From Paraburkholderia sp. PGU19 (lineage in GTDB: Bacteria; Pseudomonadota; Gammaproteobacteria; Burkholderiales; Burkholderiaceae), in the NCBI RefSeq assembly GCF_013426915.1, contig NZ_AP023180.1:682001-746000 (forward strand): a DNA stretch of 64,000 nucleotides. Reading direction: 5' to 3'. The translations under genes and the position numbers were made by a program. Position 1 is the stretch's first letter; each line of letters starts with the position of its first letter. The notes under the pieces were generated by a model. It saw only the letters and a list, made by a program, of their open reading frames with translations, was not told the DNA's origin and did not search any database. This document shows, piece by piece, positions 1 to 9,181 of this stretch.

Positions 1-258
1 AAACCGCAAACGCCGGAAAGCGCGAAGCCGGCATCATCGCCTTGAGAGGCGCCGTTTCGGTTTTTGCGGTAGTCACGTTCAGCGTTGTGCAATTCGTATC
101 GTTGAGCGGCTTGCGGAAACCCGACAACGCGCGTGGAAAGTCATAGACTGTTTGCATACACCCAACTGCTTGTGAAGGACCCGCAGAAGCTGTCGCCGGC
201 TTTTTCAACCTTGTGTGCTTTGTTCGATGGGCTGACTTTCAATGAGGAGAACGTCGTT

Positions 259-516
259 ATGGCTGAGCTTTGGGTTGCCAATATCGAAGACAACACGACC
301 GACGAGGAAATCAAGACCTTCCTGTGTCACTACGGGTTTCCGCCGTTCGATTCGATCCGGCGCGTAGAGGGAACGGGCGAACGTCCCGCAGTCGTGCTTG
401 AGTTCAATGACGTCGGCGCGCATGTGTTGCAGAGTCTGCAGCCTCGCGTTCATAACATGTTCTGGAAAAGCCGCACGCTGACGGTCCAGGTCGTGCCCAC
501 GCGGGACGAGTCCTGA
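259..516 (+). CDS. Small RRM-like RNA-binding protein
   Basis: An 85-residue protein beginning MAELWVANIEDNTTDEE. The beta-strand LWVANI, the helix after it and the later strand PAVVLEF fit the RNP-2/RNP-1 layout of a minimal RRM fold, so single-stranded RNA binding is the likely role. The ATG at 259 is preceded at 244-250 by GAGGAGA with 8-base spacing. An in-frame GTG at 133 would give a longer product but has no ribosome binding site, so I prefer 259. It lies upstream of the PPK2 gene on the same strand with a 68-bp gap. Family assignment is by sequence pattern only, and the RNP-1 aromatics are weakly conserved. Confidence 0.72.
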   Translation: MAELWVANIEDNTTDEEIKTFLCHYGFPPFDSIRRVEGTGERPAVVLEFNDVGAHVLQSLQPRVHNMFWKSRTLTVQVVPTRDES

Positions 517-584
517 AGCCGGTACGGTCCATGCGCGGCATGGGCCGCTAGCCGAACCGACACGACGGTCACAGGAGACAAGCG

Positions 585-1436
585 ATGCCTGAATTGAAGA
601 ACGAAAAGAACAGCGTACGCAGCGGACAGTCGAATGACGCGCGTGAGCGTACTAAAGCGCCGGGACAATTGAAGAACAAGGAGTATGAAAAAGAGCTCAA
701 GTCGCTTCATATCGAACTGGTGAAACTGCAGGAATGGGTCGTGCAAACGGGCGCGAAGGTCTGCGTGATCTTCGAAGGACGCGATGGCGCAGGCAAGGGC
801 GGCACGATCAAGGCAATCACGGAACGCGTCAGTCCACGCGTTTTTCGCGTCGTCGCGCTGCCCGCGCCGACGGAACGCGAGAAATCGCAGATGTACATCC
901 AGCGCTATCTTCCGCATCTGCCTGCCGCAGGCGAGATCATTCTGTTCGACAGAAGCTGGTATAACCGCGCGGGCGTCGAACGGGTGATGGGATTCTGTAC
1001 GGAAGAGCAGGTGGAGAATTTTTTCAAGGCCGTGCCGCTGATCGAGCACGCCATCATTCAGTCGGGCATCATTCTGCTGAAGTACTGGCTCGAAGTCAGC
1101 GAGGAAGAGCAGACTCGCCGTCTCGAAGCGCGCATTACCGACGAGCGGAAGATCTGGAAACTGTCGCCGATGGATCTGCTGTCGTATAGCCGCTGGTACG
1201 ACTACTCACGCGCGCGGGACGACATGTTCGCGGCGACCGATTCCGACCAGACGCCTTGGCACGTGGTGCGCTCCGACGACAAGAAACGCGCGCGTCTGAA
1301 CCTGATCACGCATCTGCTCGACAGCATTCCGTACGAGACGATGCCGCGCCCGAAGATCAAGCTGCCGAAGCGGAAAAAGGCGGAGGGATATCACCCGAGC
1401 GACCGGCCAATCCGTTATGTGCGGGAGAAGTTCTAA
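585..1436 (+). CDS. ppk2: Polyphosphate kinase 2 (PPK2 family)
   Basis: A 283-residue PPK2-family kinase, transferring phosphate between polyphosphate and nucleoside diphosphates or monophosphates in the cytoplasm. The Walker A motif GRDGAGKGG lies at residues 65-73 and a Walker B/lid block FDRSWYNRAGVE near residue 120; the C-terminal KLSPMDLLSYSRWYDYSRARD stretch is also typical of the family. Length fits single-domain PPK2. An AGGAGA site at 573-578 supports the ATG at 585. The first 25 residues are polar and probably disordered. The gene ends at a strong hairpin terminator shared with the convergent MCE gene. Whether it prefers ADP, GDP or AMP cannot be decided by eye. Confidence 0.9.
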   Translation: MPELKNEKNSVRSGQSNDARERTKAPGQLKNKEYEKELKSLHIELVKLQEWVVQTGAKVCVIFEGRDGAGKGGTIKAITERVSPRVFRVVALPAPTEREKSQMYIQRYLPHLPAAGEIILFDRSWYNRAGVERVMGFCTEEQVENFFKAVPLIEHAIIQSGIILLKYWLEVSEEEQTRRLEARITDERKIWKLSPMDLLSYSRWYDYSRARDDMFAATDSDQTPWHVVRSDDKKRARLNLITHLLDSIPYETMPRPKIKLPKRKKAEGYHPSDRPIRYVREKF

Positions 1437-1469
1437 AGGCTATCGACGCATCGTGTAGCGCACGCATTC

Positions 1470-1507
1470 GTCGCGCGAGAGCAACCGGCTCTCGCGCGAC
1501 TTTATTT
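1470..1507. terminator. Bidirectional terminator between ppk2 and pqiB-like gene
   Basis: Perfect 13-bp inverted repeat: GTCGCGCGAGAGC at 1470-1482, loop AACCG, and GCTCTCGCGCGAC at 1488-1500, followed by TTTATTT. It lies between two convergent stop codons (1436 and 1502) and could serve both. Confidence 0.85.
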
Positions 1508-3103
1508 CGCGTCCTGGGCTTTGCCGCGCAGCAGCGCTTCAGGGTGTCGCTGCAAATAGTCCGACAGCGCGCGGAAGGACGCCGCCGTGCGCGCAAGCTC
1601 GCGAACCGCGTCGCTCGTGTCCTGCTGCAAGGCCGAATCGGGCTGCAGCGCGGTGTTCGCGGAATCGAGCGTCGCCTGCGCTGCCGTCAGCGCGCTCTTT
1701 GCCTGCGGCACCACTTGCGTGTTGAGATTGCGCATCAGCTGCGCGGTGCTGGCGAGCGTCTGTTGCGCGTTCTTGCCGATCTGTTCGAGCGGCAGGCTGT
1801 CGAGACGCGCGACGATCCGGTTGAGCGACTCCTGCAGCGATTGCAGGCCGCTCGGCGTGGTCGGCAGTTCGGGTGGCGTGCGGCTCCAGTCGATAGAGGC
1901 TTTGGGCGCGCTCGGGAAGAAGTCGAGCGCGATATACAGCTGGCCCGTGATCAGGCTGCCCGTCTTGAGTTGCCCGCGCAGACCGCGTTCGACGAGGAAA
2001 TTGGCCAGCGCTCTCGGGTCGTCCCCGAGGCGGCCGCCTTTCGGGTCCGACGCATAACGCGACGTGAAGCGCTCCGGATAGATCTTGACCTCGACGGGAA
2101 TGCTGATCTGCCTCGTGGCGGGATCGAAGCGCGTATAGATCGCCGACACCTCGCCGACCGTGATGCCGCGAAAATCGACGGGCGCGCCGACCACGAGGCC
2201 GCGCACCGAGCCCTGGAAATTGAACACGTAGGTTTCGACGATCCGGTCGTGCTGCTTCATCGCATCGGCGCGCGTGGCGAAGAGCGGGAACAGCGCTTTC
2301 GCGTCCGCTTCGGGGCGGTCAAGCGATGCGGTCGGCGTCTCGAACGCGAGGCCGCCGACGAGGATCGACACCACCGACTGCGTATTGATCTGCACGCCTT
2401 CCGTGCCGAGCGTCACGTCGATGCCGCCCGCCTGCCAGAAGCGTGAATCGCTGTTCACGTAGCGGTCGTACGGTGCGTTGATGAACACGTGCAGCGTGAC
2501 GCCGCCGCCGTCCTTGTCGAGATCGAACGACGTCACCTGTCCGACCTGCAGGCGCCTGAAATAGACTGGCGTGCCGACATCGACCGAGCCCAGATCAACT
2601 GCTTTCAGCACGAACTCGCGGCCCGGCACGTCGTTCGCGAACACGGGCGGAACCTCCAGCCCCGAGTAGTCGCGCCGCGTCTGTTTCGCGTGGCCGATAT
2701 CCATGCCGATGAACGCGCCCGACAGCAGCGTACTGATGCCCGACACGGTGCCGCCCGCGATGCGCGGCCTCACGACCCAGAAGCGTGTGTCGTCGACGAG
2801 CATGTCGGTGGCGTCGCGCGTGAGTTCGGCCGTCGCGATGACGTTTTTATAGTCTTTCGACAGCGCGACTTTCTTCACGACGCCGATGTCGACGTCCTTG
2901 AACTTGATCTTGGTCTTGCCCGCTTCCAGACCTTCGCCCGTCCTGAAGCTGATCGTGATCGTCGGACCTTGCGACAGCACCGCCTGCACCGCGAGCCAGA
3001 TGCCGACCAGCACGGCGACGGCGGGCACCAGCCAGATCCACTGGATGCGCCAGCGCTTGCGCGGCACGGCGACGGCTTCAGGTAGCTCGGGCGGGCGGCT
3101 CAT
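1502..3103 (-). CDS. pqiB: MCE-domain protein, PqiB family
   Basis: A 533-residue protein with one N-terminal transmembrane helix (IWLVPAVAVLVGIWLAV, about residues 23-40), three successive MCE (MlaD-like) domains in the periplasm and a C-terminal helical tail rich in Ala, Ser and Gln. PqiB forms a needle-like hexamer that bridges the two membranes for lipid transport; that role is inherited from the family. E. coli PqiB is about 546 residues, so this copy is full length. The usual partners PqiA (membrane) and PqiC (outer-membrane lipoprotein) are absent; instead the gene is the last of an RND efflux operon. Its ATG at 3103 overlaps the stop of a 19-codon open frame that itself overlaps the upstream gene. 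Confidence 0.87.
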   Translation of the reverse strand: MSRPPELPEAVAVPRKRWRIQWIWLVPAVAVLVGIWLAVQAVLSQGPTITISFRTGEGLEAGKTKIKFKDVDIGVVKKVALSKDYKNVIATAELTRDATDMLVDDTRFWVVRPRIAGGTVSGISTLLSGAFIGMDIGHAKQTRRDYSGLEVPPVFANDVPGREFVLKAVDLGSVDVGTPVYFRRLQVGQVTSFDLDKDGGGVTLHVFINAPYDRYVNSDSRFWQAGGIDVTLGTEGVQINTQSVVSILVGGLAFETPTASLDRPEADAKALFPLFATRADAMKQHDRIVETYVFNFQGSVRGLVVGAPVDFRGITVGEVSAIYTRFDPATRQISIPVEVKIYPERFTSRYASDPKGGRLGDDPRALANFLVERGLRGQLKTGSLITGQLYIALDFFPSAPKASIDWSRTPPELPTTPSGLQSLQESLNRIVARLDSLPLEQIGKNAQQTLASTAQLMRNLNTQVVPQAKSALTAAQATLDSANTALQPDSALQQDTSDAVRELARTAASFRALSDYLQRHPEALLRGKAQDAK

Positions 3104-3159
3104 GACGGTCGCCTCATGTTGCGGGCGAGGCGTTCAAAGGGGAGGGCGAAGTCGCTCAT
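3100..3159 (-). CDS. Candidate 19-codon coupling ORF between OMF and pqiB
   Basis: The 52-bp gap between the outer-membrane factor and the pqiB-like gene is filled exactly by a 19-codon frame (MSDFALPFERLARNMRRPS). Its ATG overlaps the upstream TGA as ATGA (3159-3156) and its TGA overlaps the pqiB ATG as ATGA (3103-3100). This could be a leader that couples translation, or the remnant of a deleted gene such as pqiA. Nothing shows that the peptide itself is functional. Confidence 0.35.
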   Translation of the reverse strand: MSDFALPFERLARNMRRPS

Positions 3160-4613
3160 TTCGCGCTCTGCGCGGCTGGATCGCCGCTGTGCTGCGCGGC
3201 CTGGGTGGTCATGCTTTCGGCCGTGATGACCCAGCCTCCGCCCATCGCCTTGTACAGGTTCACATACGACACCAGCACGCCCGCCTGGGTCTGCGTCTGG
3301 TTCAGCTGCGCGTTGAAGAGACTGCGCTCGGCATCGAGCACCTCGATATAGCTCGTGTAGCCGCCTTCGTACCGCAGCCGGGCCAGATGTGCATAGGTCG
3401 CCAGCGCGTCCACCTGGCGTGCCTGCACGTCGAACTGTTCACGCACCTTCTGCGACGAGATCAGCGCATCGTCGACTTCCTGGAACGCGACCTGGATCGC
3501 CTTGCGGTACGAGTACAGCGCCTGTTGCTGCACCGCCTCGGCCTGCTTCACCTGGCCGACGATCGCGCCGCCTTCGAAGATCGGCTGCGCGATCGAACCC
3601 GCAAACGACCACACGCGCGCCGGCCCCGTAAAGAGCTTCGAGAACTGCCCGCTTTGCGTGCCGAGCAGCCCCGTCAGCGAAATCTGCGGGAAATACAGCG
3701 CCTTGGCCGCGCCGATCTGCGCATTCGCCGCGACCAGATCCTGCTCGGCCTGACGCAGATCGGGACGGCGCTCCAGCAGGTCCGACGGCAGCCCCGACGG
3801 TACGGCAGGCGCCGCGAGTTCGGCCAGCGCGCGCCCGCGCAGGATATCGCCCGGATTGCGCCCGAGCAGCACCGAGAGCGCATCTTCCTGCTGCGCGATC
3901 TGCGCCTCGATCTGCGGAATCACCGCGCGCGATGCCTCGTATTCCGACTGGCTCTGCGCGAGTTCCATCTGCGAGACCTCGCCGCCCTTGAAGCGCAGTT
4001 CGAACACGTGCACGGATTCGGCGCGGCTCTCCGTGGTGGCCTTCGCGATCTCCAGCTGCCGGTCGAGACTGCGCAGGTTGATATACGACGACGCCACCGA
4101 CGACACCAGCGTCAGCACCGTGCCGCGCTTCGCTTCTTCCGTCGACAGCAGGCTTGCGCGTGCCGATTCCGTCAGGCGGCGATTGCGGCCGAAGAGATCG
4201 ATCTCCCACGATGCCGAGAGCGACGCCGTGTACGTGTTGAACACGGGGTTCTGCACGTTCGCGAGCAGCGGCGACGAAGACGTCGAGATGCGCTGGCGTT
4301 CGGCATCGAAGCCAGCGCCGACCTGCGGAAACAGCGCCGCGCGCGTCGTCACGAACTGGCCGAGAAACTGGTCGACGCGCGCCGCGGCGATCTTCACGTC
4401 GTTGTTGTTCGCCAGCGCGGTCGTGATCAGTTCATCGAGCACCGGGTCGTCGAACTGCTTCCACCATTCAGTGTTCGCGATGTCGGCCGCGTAGTTGTCG
4501 GGGAAGCGGTACGTCGCGGGCACGTCGAGCGGCGGGCGCGAGTAGTTCGGCCCGAGCAGGCAGCCGCTCAGGGCGAGGACGCATGGCACGCAGAGAACGA
4601 GGGCGCGGCGCAT
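3156..4613 (-). CDS. RND outer-membrane factor lipoprotein (NodT/OprM family)
   Basis: A 485-residue TolC-like channel that exports substrates from a tripartite RND pump across the outer membrane. It opens MRRALVLCVPCVLALSGC, a lipoprotein signal with lipobox LSGC, then GPNYSRPP, the family N-terminus. Two OEP repeats follow, and the family motif LERRPDLRQAEQDLVAANA is present near the middle. A longer in-frame start at 4760 would lie inside the pump gene and adds only Arg-rich sequence, so the ATG at 4613 is chosen; it is one base past the pump stop, indicating coupled translation. The protein ends ...GDPAAQSAK. Confidence 0.92.
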   Translation of the reverse strand: MRRALVLCVPCVLALSGCLLGPNYSRPPLDVPATYRFPDNYAADIANTEWWKQFDDPVLDELITTALANNNDVKIAAARVDQFLGQFVTTRAALFPQVGAGFDAERQRISTSSSPLLANVQNPVFNTYTASLSASWEIDLFGRNRRLTESARASLLSTEEAKRGTVLTLVSSVASSYINLRSLDRQLEIAKATTESRAESVHVFELRFKGGEVSQMELAQSQSEYEASRAVIPQIEAQIAQQEDALSVLLGRNPGDILRGRALAELAAPAVPSGLPSDLLERRPDLRQAEQDLVAANAQIGAAKALYFPQISLTGLLGTQSGQFSKLFTGPARVWSFAGSIAQPIFEGGAIVGQVKQAEAVQQQALYSYRKAIQVAFQEVDDALISSQKVREQFDVQARQVDALATYAHLARLRYEGGYTSYIEVLDAERSLFNAQLNQTQTQAGVLVSYVNLYKAMGGGWVITAESMTTQAAQHSGDPAAQSAK

Positions 4614-4614
4614 G

Positions 4615-7600
4615 TCAGTCACCCTCGCGCGGTGCGGACGGGTTCGTCGTCGGGCCGCCGCCGACCTTGGGGCCGCCCACCGAAGGCGGCACCTTTGGCG
4701 GCTCGCCCGCCTTCTTGGCCTTCTTCTTCTCCGAGCGCTCCGACATCGTTTCGAGCACATAGAAGAACATCGGAATGAAGAACACCGCGATCGCCGTGGC
4801 CCCGAGCATCCCGCCGATCACCCCCGTGCCGATCGAATGCCGGCTGTTGGCCGACGCGCCCGTCGCGATCGCGAGCGGCACGCAACCCAGGATGAACGCG
4901 AGCGAGGTCATCACGATCGGCCGCAGCCGCTCCTCGGCCGCCGTCATCGTCGCGTCGAACACCGACTTGCCCGACTCGCGGTTGAGCACCGCGAACTCGA
5001 AGATCAGGATCGCGTTCTTCGCCGCGAGCGCCACCAGCATCGTCAGACCGATCTGGAAGTACACGTCGTTGTTCAGCCCGCGCAGCAGGATCGCCAGCAG
5101 CGCGCCAAACAACGCAAACGGCACCGCCATCAGCACGCCGAACGGCAGGCTCCACTTCTCGTACTGCGCCGCGAGAATCAGGAACACCATGATCAGACCG
5201 AACACGAACACCAGGCCCGAGGTGCCGCCCGACTGCTTCGCCTCGAACGCCTCGCCGCTCCACGCGATCCCGTACTCCGACGGCATCTGCGCGCCCACTT
5301 CCTCGAGCGCGGTGATCACCTGGCCCGACGCGTAGCCGGGCGCCGCGTTCGCCGTGATCTTCACGGCCGGGAAGTTGTTGAAGCGCGTGATCAGGTCCGG
5401 CCCGGTCACGTAGCGCGAGGTCACCACGGATTTGAGCGGCACCATGCTGCCGTTCGTGCTGCGCACGAAGATCTGCGTCAGGTCGTCGGGCCGCAGCCGG
5501 TACGACGGCTCGGCCTGCAAAATCACCTGCCACAGCCGGCTCGAGCGGTTGAACTGCGACACGTACAGCGAGCCGAACATCGTCTGCATCGCGCTGTAGA
5601 CGTCCTGGACGGGCACGCCGAGCGTCTCGGCCTTGTCGCGGTCCACGTCGACCAGCAGCTGCTGCGAGTTCGCGTTGAAGGTCGAGGTGACGCCCGTCAG
5701 TTCGGGGCGCTGCTTGGCCTTCGCGACGAAGTCGTCCACCACGGCGGCGAACTGCGCGATCGTCGCGTCACCCTTGCTCTGGATCCACATCTCCGTGCCG
5801 CCTGTGGTGCCCAGCCCCGGAATCGACGGCGGATTGAGGGGCACGACGATGCCCTCGCGGATCTGCGAGAGCGTCTTGTAGGCATCGATGAGCACGGCGC
5901 GCGCATTCTGCGTGCGGATATTGGCCGACGAATACCGGTCCTCGAAGCTCTTGAAGCCGACAAAGAACGTCGACGAGTTGTTCTTGTTCTGGCTGTCGAG
6001 AATGCTGAAGCCGTCGACCGTCGTGATGCTGCCCACGGCCGGCTGCTTCATGAAGTACTCGGACACGCGGTCCGACACCTGCCCCGTGCGGTCCAGCGAC
6101 GCCGCATCGGGCATGATCACGGCGCCCAGCAGATAGCCCTGGTCCTCGGGCGGCAGGAACGCGGTGGGGATGTCGCGCATCATCACGACGGCCAGCACGA
6201 TCATGCCGACAAACAGCAGCAGCGCGATCACGAAGCGCTTGATGATGAGGCGCACGGCACGCGTATAGCCCGCCGTCATGCGCGCGAACTGGTTGTCGAA
6301 CCAGCGGAAGAAGCCCTTCTTCTCGTGATGTCCGGGCTTGAGCAGCAGCGCCGCGAGCGCGGGCGAGAGCGTCAGCGCGACGATGCCCGAGATCACCACG
6401 GAAATCGCAATCGTGATGGCGAACTGCTTGTACATCTGCCCGGTGATGCCGCCGAGAAACGCCACCGGCACGAACACCGCACACAGCACCAGCACGATGG
6501 CGACGACGGGCCCGGCCACTTCATCCATCGCCTGCTTGGCGGCCGCCTTCGGATCGAGCTTGTGCACGGTCATGTTGCGCTCGACGTTCTCGATCACGAC
6601 GATCGCATCATCGACCACGATACCGATGGCCAGCACCATGCCGAACAGCGTGAGCATGTTGATCGAGAAACCAAGCGCCTCCATCCCCATGAACGTGCCG
6701 ACGATCGACACGGGCACCGCGAGCACGGGAATCAGCGTCGCGCGCAGGCTCTGCAGGAACACGAACACGACGATCACCACCAGCACGACGGCCTCGAAGA
6801 ACGTGTGCACGACGTCCGAGATCGAGGCGCGCGTGAACTCGGTGGTGTCCATCGCGATCTCGTAGTCGATGCCCTCGGGGAACGTCTTCTTCATCTCGGC
6901 GAGCGTGGCGCGCACCTGCTTGGAGACATCGAGCGCGTTGGCGCCCGGCTGCTGGTAGACGGCGATCACGGTGGCGGGCTTGCCCTGGAAGCGGCTGCGG
7001 ATCGAGTAGTCCTTCTGGCCCAGTTCGGCACGGCCGATGTCCTTCAGGCGCACGATCGCCGCCCCGCCGCTCTGCGCGCGGATGATGATGTTCTCGAACT
7101 CGCTGGGCTCCGTCAGGCGCCCGGTGGTCGTGACCGCGAACGACTGTTCGACGGGAGCGCCCGTAGGCGATTGCCCCAGACGGCCGACGGCGAACTGCTG
7201 GTTCTGGTTGGCGACGGCGCGCTGCACGTCGGCGGCCGTGATGCCCAGCTGCGCCATGCGGTCAGGGCGCAGCCAGATGCGCATCGCGTAGTCGGGCGTG
7301 CCGAAGATGCTCGACTGGTTGGCGCCCGGGATGCGCTTCAGGGCGTCGAGCACGTAGACGTTCGCGTAGTTGGCGATATAGGTGGCGTCGTAGCGCTCGC
7401 TGGGCGAGTAGATCGCGATCACCATCATGAACGCCTGCGACTTCTTCTGGACCTGCACGCCCTGGTTGGTGACCGACTGCGGCAGTTGCGGCAGCGCGAG
7501 GTTCACGCGGTTCTGCACGTCGACCTGGGCGAGTTCGGGGTTGGTGCCGATCTGGAAGTACGCGTTGATCGTCAGGTTGCCCGTCGAGGAGCTCGACGAG

Positions 7601-7842
7601 CTCATGTAGATCATGTTGTCGGCGCCGTTGACCTGCTGCTCGATCGGCGCGGCGACGTTGTTGGCGACCACGTCGGCGCTCGCGCCCGGGTAGGTCGCGG
7701 AGATCGTGATCTGCGGCGGCGTGATGTCGGGGTACTGCGCGGTGGGCAGCGCGAGCATGCACAGCGCGCCGCCCAGCGTGATGACGATCGAGATGACCGA
7801 GGCGAAGATCGGCCGGTCGATGCAGAAGTGGGAGATGTTCAT
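4615..7842 (-). CDS. HAE1-family RND efflux pump, inner-membrane subunit
   Basis: A 1075-residue AcrB/MexB-type proton-driven drug exporter with twelve membrane helices and two large periplasmic loops. The N-terminus MNISHFCIDRPIFASV is typical. Proton-relay residues are present: the paired Asp in GIVVDDAIVVIENVER of TM4 and the Lys in ALAAKNAILIFEFA of TM10. The C-terminal tail (about 35 residues, Lys then Pro/Gly-rich) is longer than usual. It sits between its adaptor (31-bp gap) and its outer-membrane channel (1-bp gap). The substrate cannot be predicted from sequence alone, and no local TetR or MarR regulator adjoins the operon. Confidence 0.95.
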   Translation of the reverse strand: MNISHFCIDRPIFASVISIVITLGGALCMLALPTAQYPDITPPQITISATYPGASADVVANNVAAPIEQQVNGADNMIYMSSSSSSTGNLTINAYFQIGTNPELAQVDVQNRVNLALPQLPQSVTNQGVQVQKKSQAFMMVIAIYSPSERYDATYIANYANVYVLDALKRIPGANQSSIFGTPDYAMRIWLRPDRMAQLGITAADVQRAVANQNQQFAVGRLGQSPTGAPVEQSFAVTTTGRLTEPSEFENIIIRAQSGGAAIVRLKDIGRAELGQKDYSIRSRFQGKPATVIAVYQQPGANALDVSKQVRATLAEMKKTFPEGIDYEIAMDTTEFTRASISDVVHTFFEAVVLVVIVVFVFLQSLRATLIPVLAVPVSIVGTFMGMEALGFSINMLTLFGMVLAIGIVVDDAIVVIENVERNMTVHKLDPKAAAKQAMDEVAGPVVAIVLVLCAVFVPVAFLGGITGQMYKQFAITIAISVVISGIVALTLSPALAALLLKPGHHEKKGFFRWFDNQFARMTAGYTRAVRLIIKRFVIALLLFVGMIVLAVVMMRDIPTAFLPPEDQGYLLGAVIMPDAASLDRTGQVSDRVSEYFMKQPAVGSITTVDGFSILDSQNKNNSSTFFVGFKSFEDRYSSANIRTQNARAVLIDAYKTLSQIREGIVVPLNPPSIPGLGTTGGTEMWIQSKGDATIAQFAAVVDDFVAKAKQRPELTGVTSTFNANSQQLLVDVDRDKAETLGVPVQDVYSAMQTMFGSLYVSQFNRSSRLWQVILQAEPSYRLRPDDLTQIFVRSTNGSMVPLKSVVTSRYVTGPDLITRFNNFPAVKITANAAPGYASGQVITALEEVGAQMPSEYGIAWSGEAFEAKQSGGTSGLVFVFGLIMVFLILAAQYEKWSLPFGVLMAVPFALFGALLAILLRGLNNDVYFQIGLTMLVALAAKNAILIFEFAVLNRESGKSVFDATMTAAEERLRPIVMTSLAFILGCVPLAIATGASANSRHSIGTGVIGGMLGATAIAVFFIPMFFYVLETMSERSEKKKAKKAGEPPKVPPSVGGPKVGGGPTTNPSAPREGD

Positions 7843-7873
7843 CGGGTCGGGGTGCGCCGGATGGCGTCGGTCG

Positions 7874-9181
7874 TCATCGGGTCATCGGGTCAGGGCTCAC
7901 GCTGGCCGGGCGCGTCTGCGCCAGCGTGGCGGCGGGTGCGGACGCCGCGGCGGCGCTCGCCGCAGGCGGCGCGGAAGCCGGCGTGGCAGGCGCACTGCCA
8001 GGCGCCGCGCTCACCACCTTGATCTGCGCATCCGACGACACACGGATCGCGCCATCGACCACCACCCGCTCGCCCGCCTTCAGCCCTTCGTTGACGAACC
8101 AGTCGTCGCCGTGCCAGTCGCCGACGTCGACCACGCGCTGATGCGGCTTCGAGTCCTGGTCGAGCACCCACACGAAGTGGCTCTTCGCGCCCTGCAGCAC
8201 CGCGCGCTGCGGCACCAGCACGGCATTGGGCCGTACCGCACCCGAGACCATCGCGCGCACGAACTGGCCCGGCTTGAGCGTGCCCTTCGGATTGGCGAAG
8301 GTGGCGCGCACGAGGAAGGTGCCCGTCTCCTGGCTGAACGCGGGGTTCGCGAAGTCGATGCGGCCCTTCTGCGGATAGACCGAGCCATCGGCCTGGATGA
8401 TCGTTACGTCGAACTGGTTGTCGGCCGGAAAGCGCAGCAGGCCCTTGGTGATCTGATCGCGATAGCGCAGCAGTTCGTTCTCGGAGATGCTGAAGTTCAC
8501 CCACATCGGATCGAGCTGGTAGACGTAGGTGAGCAGCCCCGACTGGTTCGGCGTCACATAGCTGCCGTCCTGCACACGCGCGAAGCTCGACAGCCCCTGC
8601 AGCGGCGAGCGGATCGTGCAGTAGCTCAGGTTCAGCTCGGCCGTGCGCACTTCGCCCTGCGCGGCGATTACGGCGGCTTCGGCCTGTTTCTCGTTGCCGG
8701 TGGCATCGTCGAGATCCTTCTTGCTCAACGCGTTCTGCGCGGCCAGCGGAATCACACGGGTGAGGTTCTGTTTCGTGACGAGTAACCGCGCCTGCTGCTG
8801 CGCGAGTGCGCCCTTGGCGGACTGCAGTGCCGCCTCGAAGGGCTGCTTGTCCATCACGAACAGCACCTGGCCGTCCTTGACAAGCGCGCCTTCCGTGTAC
8901 ATGCGCCGCTCCAGAAAGCCATCCACACGCGCACGGATTTCTACCTCGCGTGAACTCTGCGTCTGCGCGGTGAACTCGAAATCGACGGGCGTTTCCTGCT
9001 GCCGCACCGTGACGACGGTGACTTCGACGCTCGGGCGTGGGGGTTCGGTGGGGGCTTTCTTGCAGGCGGCGAGAGATGCCAGTGCGAGCAGAACGAGAGG
9101 CACAAGCACCCGTTTGCGCGCCGGATGCTTATTCACAGCAAGACAGAGGCAGTTCGATAGCCGATACGACAAAGACGCCAT
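7874..9181 (-). CDS. RND periplasmic adaptor (membrane fusion) lipoprotein
   Basis: A 435-residue adaptor linking the RND pump to the outer-membrane channel. The N-terminus carries a signal and lipobox (LASLAAC) followed by KKAPTEPPRP. Then come the half-lipoyl segment (EIRARVDGFLERRMYTEGALVKDGQVLF), an alpha-hairpin, the beta-barrel and membrane-proximal domains, and an Ala/Pro/Ser-rich tail. The ATG at 9181 has GGGGAGG eight bases upstream; an in-frame TTG at 9199 is less likely. First gene of a four-gene operon with pump, channel and MCE protein. Confidence 0.93.
   Translation of the reverse strand: MASLSYRLSNCLCLAVNKHPARKRVLVPLVLLALASLAACKKAPTEPPRPSVEVTVVTVRQQETPVDFEFTAQTQSSREVEIRARVDGFLERRMYTEGALVKDGQVLFVMDKQPFEAALQSAKGALAQQQARLLVTKQNLTRVIPLAAQNALSKKDLDDATGNEKQAEAAVIAAQGEVRTAELNLSYCTIRSPLQGLSSFARVQDGSYVTPNQSGLLTYVYQLDPMWVNFSISENELLRYRDQITKGLLRFPADNQFDVTIIQADGSVYPQKGRIDFANPAFSQETGTFLVRATFANPKGTLKPGQFVRAMVSGAVRPNAVLVPQRAVLQGAKSHFVWVLDQDSKPHQRVVDVGDWHGDDWFVNEGLKAGERVVVDGAIRVSSDAQIKVVSAAPGSAPATPASAPPAASAAAASAPAATLAQTRPASVSPDPMTR

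Noticed and set aside
2886..4778. 630-codon plus-strand frame opposite the OMF and MCE genes
   Set aside because: Antisense shadow with Arg-rich low-complexity; no ribosome binding site.
4612..8022. Very long plus-strand open frame (over 1100 codons) opposite the RND pump
   Set aside because: Composition is Arg/His/Asp rich with no fold-like pattern; it mirrors the high-GC antisense of a clear pump gene.
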